A DNA stretch of 23,154 nt from DASPKW01 sp038244055 (lineage in GTDB: Bacteria > Planctomycetota > Phycisphaerae > Tepidisphaerales > Tepidisphaeraceae). The stretch is from positions 1 to 23,154 of the forward strand of contig JBBRTW010000050.1 in assembly GCA_038244055.1 (NCBI GenBank), written 5' to 3'. Under the pieces are notes generated by a model that had not been told where the DNA came from, ran no database searches, and saw only the letters and a list, made by a program, of their open reading frames with translations. The position numbers and the translations under genes were made by a program. The first letter of the stretch is position 1. Each line of letters starts with the position of its first letter. Positions 20,903 to 23,154 of the stretch are shown here, piece by piece.

Positions 20903-22951
20903 TTACACGTCTTCTCCTTCATCTCTAACCGCCGCCGCGCCCGCCGCCGCCACGTACTTCTCATCGCGCATCCGCTTGATATGCGATGGATTCTCCTCGA
21001 TTCCAGCCTCGCCGCCGTACAACTGCGCCGCCGCGATGTCCCGGTAATGCCCCTCCTCCCGCATCAGCGCTGCATGCGTGCCGATCTGCGTCACCCGCCC
21101 CTCCTCGATCACGATCACCACATCCGCCGATTTCACGCTGCTGATCCGATGCGCGATCAGGAACGTGGTCCGCTGCCGCAACACATGCCGCATCCCCCGC
21201 CGAATCAGCTCCTCGGTCTCCGGGTCGATCGCGGCGGTTGCATCGTCCAGCACCAGGATGCGCGGCTCCGACAAAATCGCCCGCGCGATCGCCAGTCTCT
21301 GCTTCTGCCCGCCCGATAGTCCCGCTCCTCTTTCCGATAAAACCGTCGCGTATCCCTTGGGCATCTCCTCCACGAACTCATGCGCCTGCGCCAGCCGAGC
21401 CGCCGCCTCCACCTCGCCCCCGCGCACCTGCGGCCGGCCATACGCCACGTTCGCCTCCACCGAATCCGAAAACAGATGCGTCTCCTGAAACACAAACGCC
21501 ACCTGCGCCCGCAAACTGTCCAGCGAAAGCTCGCGAATATCCACCCCATCCACCAGGATTCGCCCCTCCTGCGGGTCGTAGAAGCGCGCGATCAGGCTCA
21601 CCAAAGTCGTCTTCCCCGCACCGGTTGGCCCGACAATCGCCGCCACCTGCCCGCCCGCCACTTCGAAGCTCACATTCTTCAGCACCGGCTTTTCCGCATC
21701 ATACCCAAACGTCACATTCTCAAAGCGCACGCTCCCCGGCCCGGCCGGCAACGCCGTTGCCCCCTGCGCGATCTCCACCGTCGGCGCGGCCTCCAGCACC
21801 TCATACAGCCGCCGCGACGACACCACCGCGTTCTGATACTGCTCGCTGATCACCGCCACCTGCTGCAAGCGCTGCAGGATCGCCCCCATGGCCGTCCCCA
21901 GAACCAGGAAATCGCCCACCTTCATCGTCCGCCCAAAGAGCCCGTAACCCGTGATGATGAAAATCGCCGCCAGCAGATAGAGCGATAAATGCGACCCCGT
22001 CGCGATCGAGCGAATCACCGGAGTGAAATTCGCATAGAGCCGGATGCGCGCCCGCACCTTCTGAAAATAAGTGTCGCAGGCCACGTTGTACTTCTCCATC
22101 TCCTGCTTCTGCTTGGCAAACGCCTTCACCACATGCACCCCCGCGATATTTTCCGTCAGCACGCTCACGTTCTTATCCTCCGCCTCCATCACAGCCTTGC
22201 TGGCCGGCTGAACTTTTTTCCCGAACTTCAGCACATACCACGTCCACAGCGGCAACGGCACGGCCGCCACCACCGCCAGCCAGGGGTTGAGCGTGAAAAT
22301 CAGGATGATGTATCCCCCCGTGATTAGAATGATCTCCATCAAAACCAGCAGCGCCGTCTGCACGAAGGCGCGCACGTTTTGCAAATCCGTCAGCGCCCGG
22401 TTGATGAGCTGGCCGGTTGAGACCTTATCGTGGAATGCGAACCCAACCCGCTGGATCTTGTCGTAGATCGCCTCGCGGATGTAGTAGACCATCGTCATCG
22501 ACAGCCGCGTGTTGGCCGTCTCGCGAAAGTAGCGGAGGATCGCGTTACCGATGACCAGGATCGTGAGCAAGAGCACCGGCTGGCGCAAGGCGATGGCATT
22601 CGGGTCCGCGCTGGTCAGCCATCCCCAGAAACTCGTTGGCGTGGTGGCCTGATGATACTGAATGTTCTTGAGCTGGTTGGCCGCCTCCCCCATCTGCTGG
22701 GTCGTCTTCACATCGACCCAGACCCATGCGATCAGCAGCGAACAAGCCAGAACAGCCATCCACTTGACCGGTTTTAGAAACGAAAACATCCAGAAAAGAA
22801 GGCGGGTCTGGCTGACCTCGGTGATCGCTATGGATAAGCCCGCTGGTTTCGATCCATTGCCGGATGGACTTTCCCCCTCCTTGGCCGGCGCATGAGCCGT
22901 GGAGGATGAGGCGGGAGGCGAAGATGGGATGGCGGTTCGACTGCTGGACAC
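20903..22951 (-). CDS. ABC exporter half-transporter with substituted catalytic glutamate
   Basis: A 682-residue protein, first gene of the exporter pair. The start is a GTG at 22951: an in-frame stop (TAG) lies 11 codons upstream and no ATG occurs before residue 55, but no good ribosome-binding site is seen, so the exact start is unsure. A Ser/Pro/Ala-rich cytoplasmic leader (1-45) precedes the membrane domain (about 50-370), which has an unusually long first periplasmic loop (about 80-122, KTTQQMGEAANQ through SADPNAIALRQ). The nucleotide-binding domain has Walker A GPTGAGKT (441-448), Q-loop FVFQE, canonical LSGGQKQ (545-551), Walker B ILVLDD (565-570) and His601. Asp570 replaces the catalytic glutamate, marking the degenerate half of a heterodimeric exporter. 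The tail after about 645 is charged, then Ala-rich. Confidence 0.92.
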   Translation of the reverse strand: MSSSRTAIPSSPPASSSTAHAPAKEGESPSGNGSKPAGLSIAITEVSQTRLLFWMFSFLKPVKWMAVLACSLLIAWVWVDVKTTQQMGEAANQLKNIQYHQATTPTSFWGWLTSADPNAIALRQPVLLLTILVIGNAILRYFRETANTRLSMTMVYYIREAIYDKIQRVGFAFHDKVSTGQLINRALTDLQNVRAFVQTALLVLMEIILITGGYIILIFTLNPWLAVVAAVPLPLWTWYVLKFGKKVQPASKAVMEAEDKNVSVLTENIAGVHVVKAFAKQKQEMEKYNVACDTYFQKVRARIRLYANFTPVIRSIATGSHLSLYLLAAIFIITGYGLFGRTMKVGDFLVLGTAMGAILQRLQQVAVISEQYQNAVVSSRRLYEVLEAAPTVEIAQGATALPAGPGSVRFENVTFGYDAEKPVLKNVSFEVAGGQVAAIVGPTGAGKTTLVSLIARFYDPQEGRILVDGVDIRELSLDSLRAQVAFVFQETHLFSDSVEANVAYGRPQVRGGEVEAAARLAQAHEFVEEMPKGYATVLSERGAGLSGGQKQRLAIARAILSEPRILVLDDATAAIDPETEELIRRGMRHVLRQRTTFLIAHRISSVKSADVVIVIEEGRVTQIGTHAALMREEGHYRDIAAAQLYGGEAGIEENPSHIKRMRDEKYVAAAGAAAVRDEGEDV

Positions 22952-23154
22952 GGTTCTGGATGCCCGGGAAAGATACCTCTACGCTATCGACAACCCTTGG
23001 CCGGTCAACCCAACGCGATCGGCAATTGTGCCGCTTTGTTTTGCAGGTGCTTCGAAAAGCCCGCACCACAACTTGTGGACGCATCCAACTCCCGCCATCT
23101 GACGCCTTTTCGCTTTCCCGGTTTTCACCCTGGCCGCGCCGCCCGTCCGATAAA
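22952..23154. promoter_or_regulatory. Upstream region of the ABC exporter operon
   Basis: About 200 nt to the window edge hold no convincing gene on either strand. On the minus strand a TTGACC (23003-23008) resembles a -35 box, but the candidate -10 about 17 nt downstream is poor. The exporter promoter is expected here. Confidence 0.3.

Noticed and set aside
22899..23102. A 67-codon plus-strand frame at the window end
   Set aside because: It overlaps the start of the ABC exporter gene in antisense, has no ribosome-binding site and resembles no known protein.

Overview
The window is a GC-rich stretch of a bacterial chromosome. It probably comes from a planctomycete of the Phycisphaerae/Tepidisphaerales type. 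That placement is an inference from gene content: a small planctomycete-type cytochrome with CxxCH, a very large secreted repeat protein ending in dockerin-like repeats plus a PEP-CTERM sorting signal, a PA14/Ig/lectin-like secreted protein, and many short dispersed palindromes and tandem repeats between genes. No rRNA, tRNA, CRISPR array, transposase or phage gene is visible, and no gap exceeds about 240 bases.

Layout, left to right. 105-1454 (+) is a Tat-exported sulfite-oxidase-family molybdoenzyme. 1492-5766 (-) is a 1424-residue beta-repeat surface protein with a dockerin-like pair and PEP-CTERM tail. 5980-6762 (+) is a secreted basic-secretory-protein-like zinc metallopeptidase. 6808-7866 (-) is a tRNA-dihydrouridine synthase. 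7961-8290 (+) is a WxxGxW lipoprotein, and 8403-8849 (+) a mono-haem planctomycete cytochrome. 8977-9864 (+) is a solitary beta-class DNA methyltransferase. 9949-11823 and 12060-13184 (-) are a membrane-anchored solute-binding protein and its ABC ATPase; no permease is present. 13276-13506 (-) is a small unknown gene. 13540-15651 (+) is a PA14/Ig/lectin-like secreted protein framed by a four-copy beta module. 15804-17759 (+) is a YjhG/YagF-type D-xylonate dehydratase. 17970-18437 (+) is folK. 18460-18816 (+) is a small membrane protein. 18913-20799 and 20903-22951 (-) are the two halves of an asymmetric heterodimeric ABC exporter.

Functional links are mostly local. The two ABC half-transporters complement each other: one has a substituted catalytic glutamate and the other a non-canonical signature motif, so together they predict one degenerate and one consensus ATP site. 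The ATPase/binding-protein pair forms an importer lacking its permease here. The secreted proteins (PEP-CTERM giant, PA14 protein, peptidase, lipoprotein) suggest an elaborate cell surface. The dehydratase implies sugar-acid (pentonate) catabolism.

The most unusual signal lies between genes. Several families of short tandem repeats have a fixed core and a drifting 2-3 nt tail, with periods of 7, 8, 9 and 10 nt. Alongside them are perfect palindromic dispersed elements. They sit at gene ends, at a translation start, inside an operon, and in two cases inside coding sequence, where they have rewritten or lengthened the protein.
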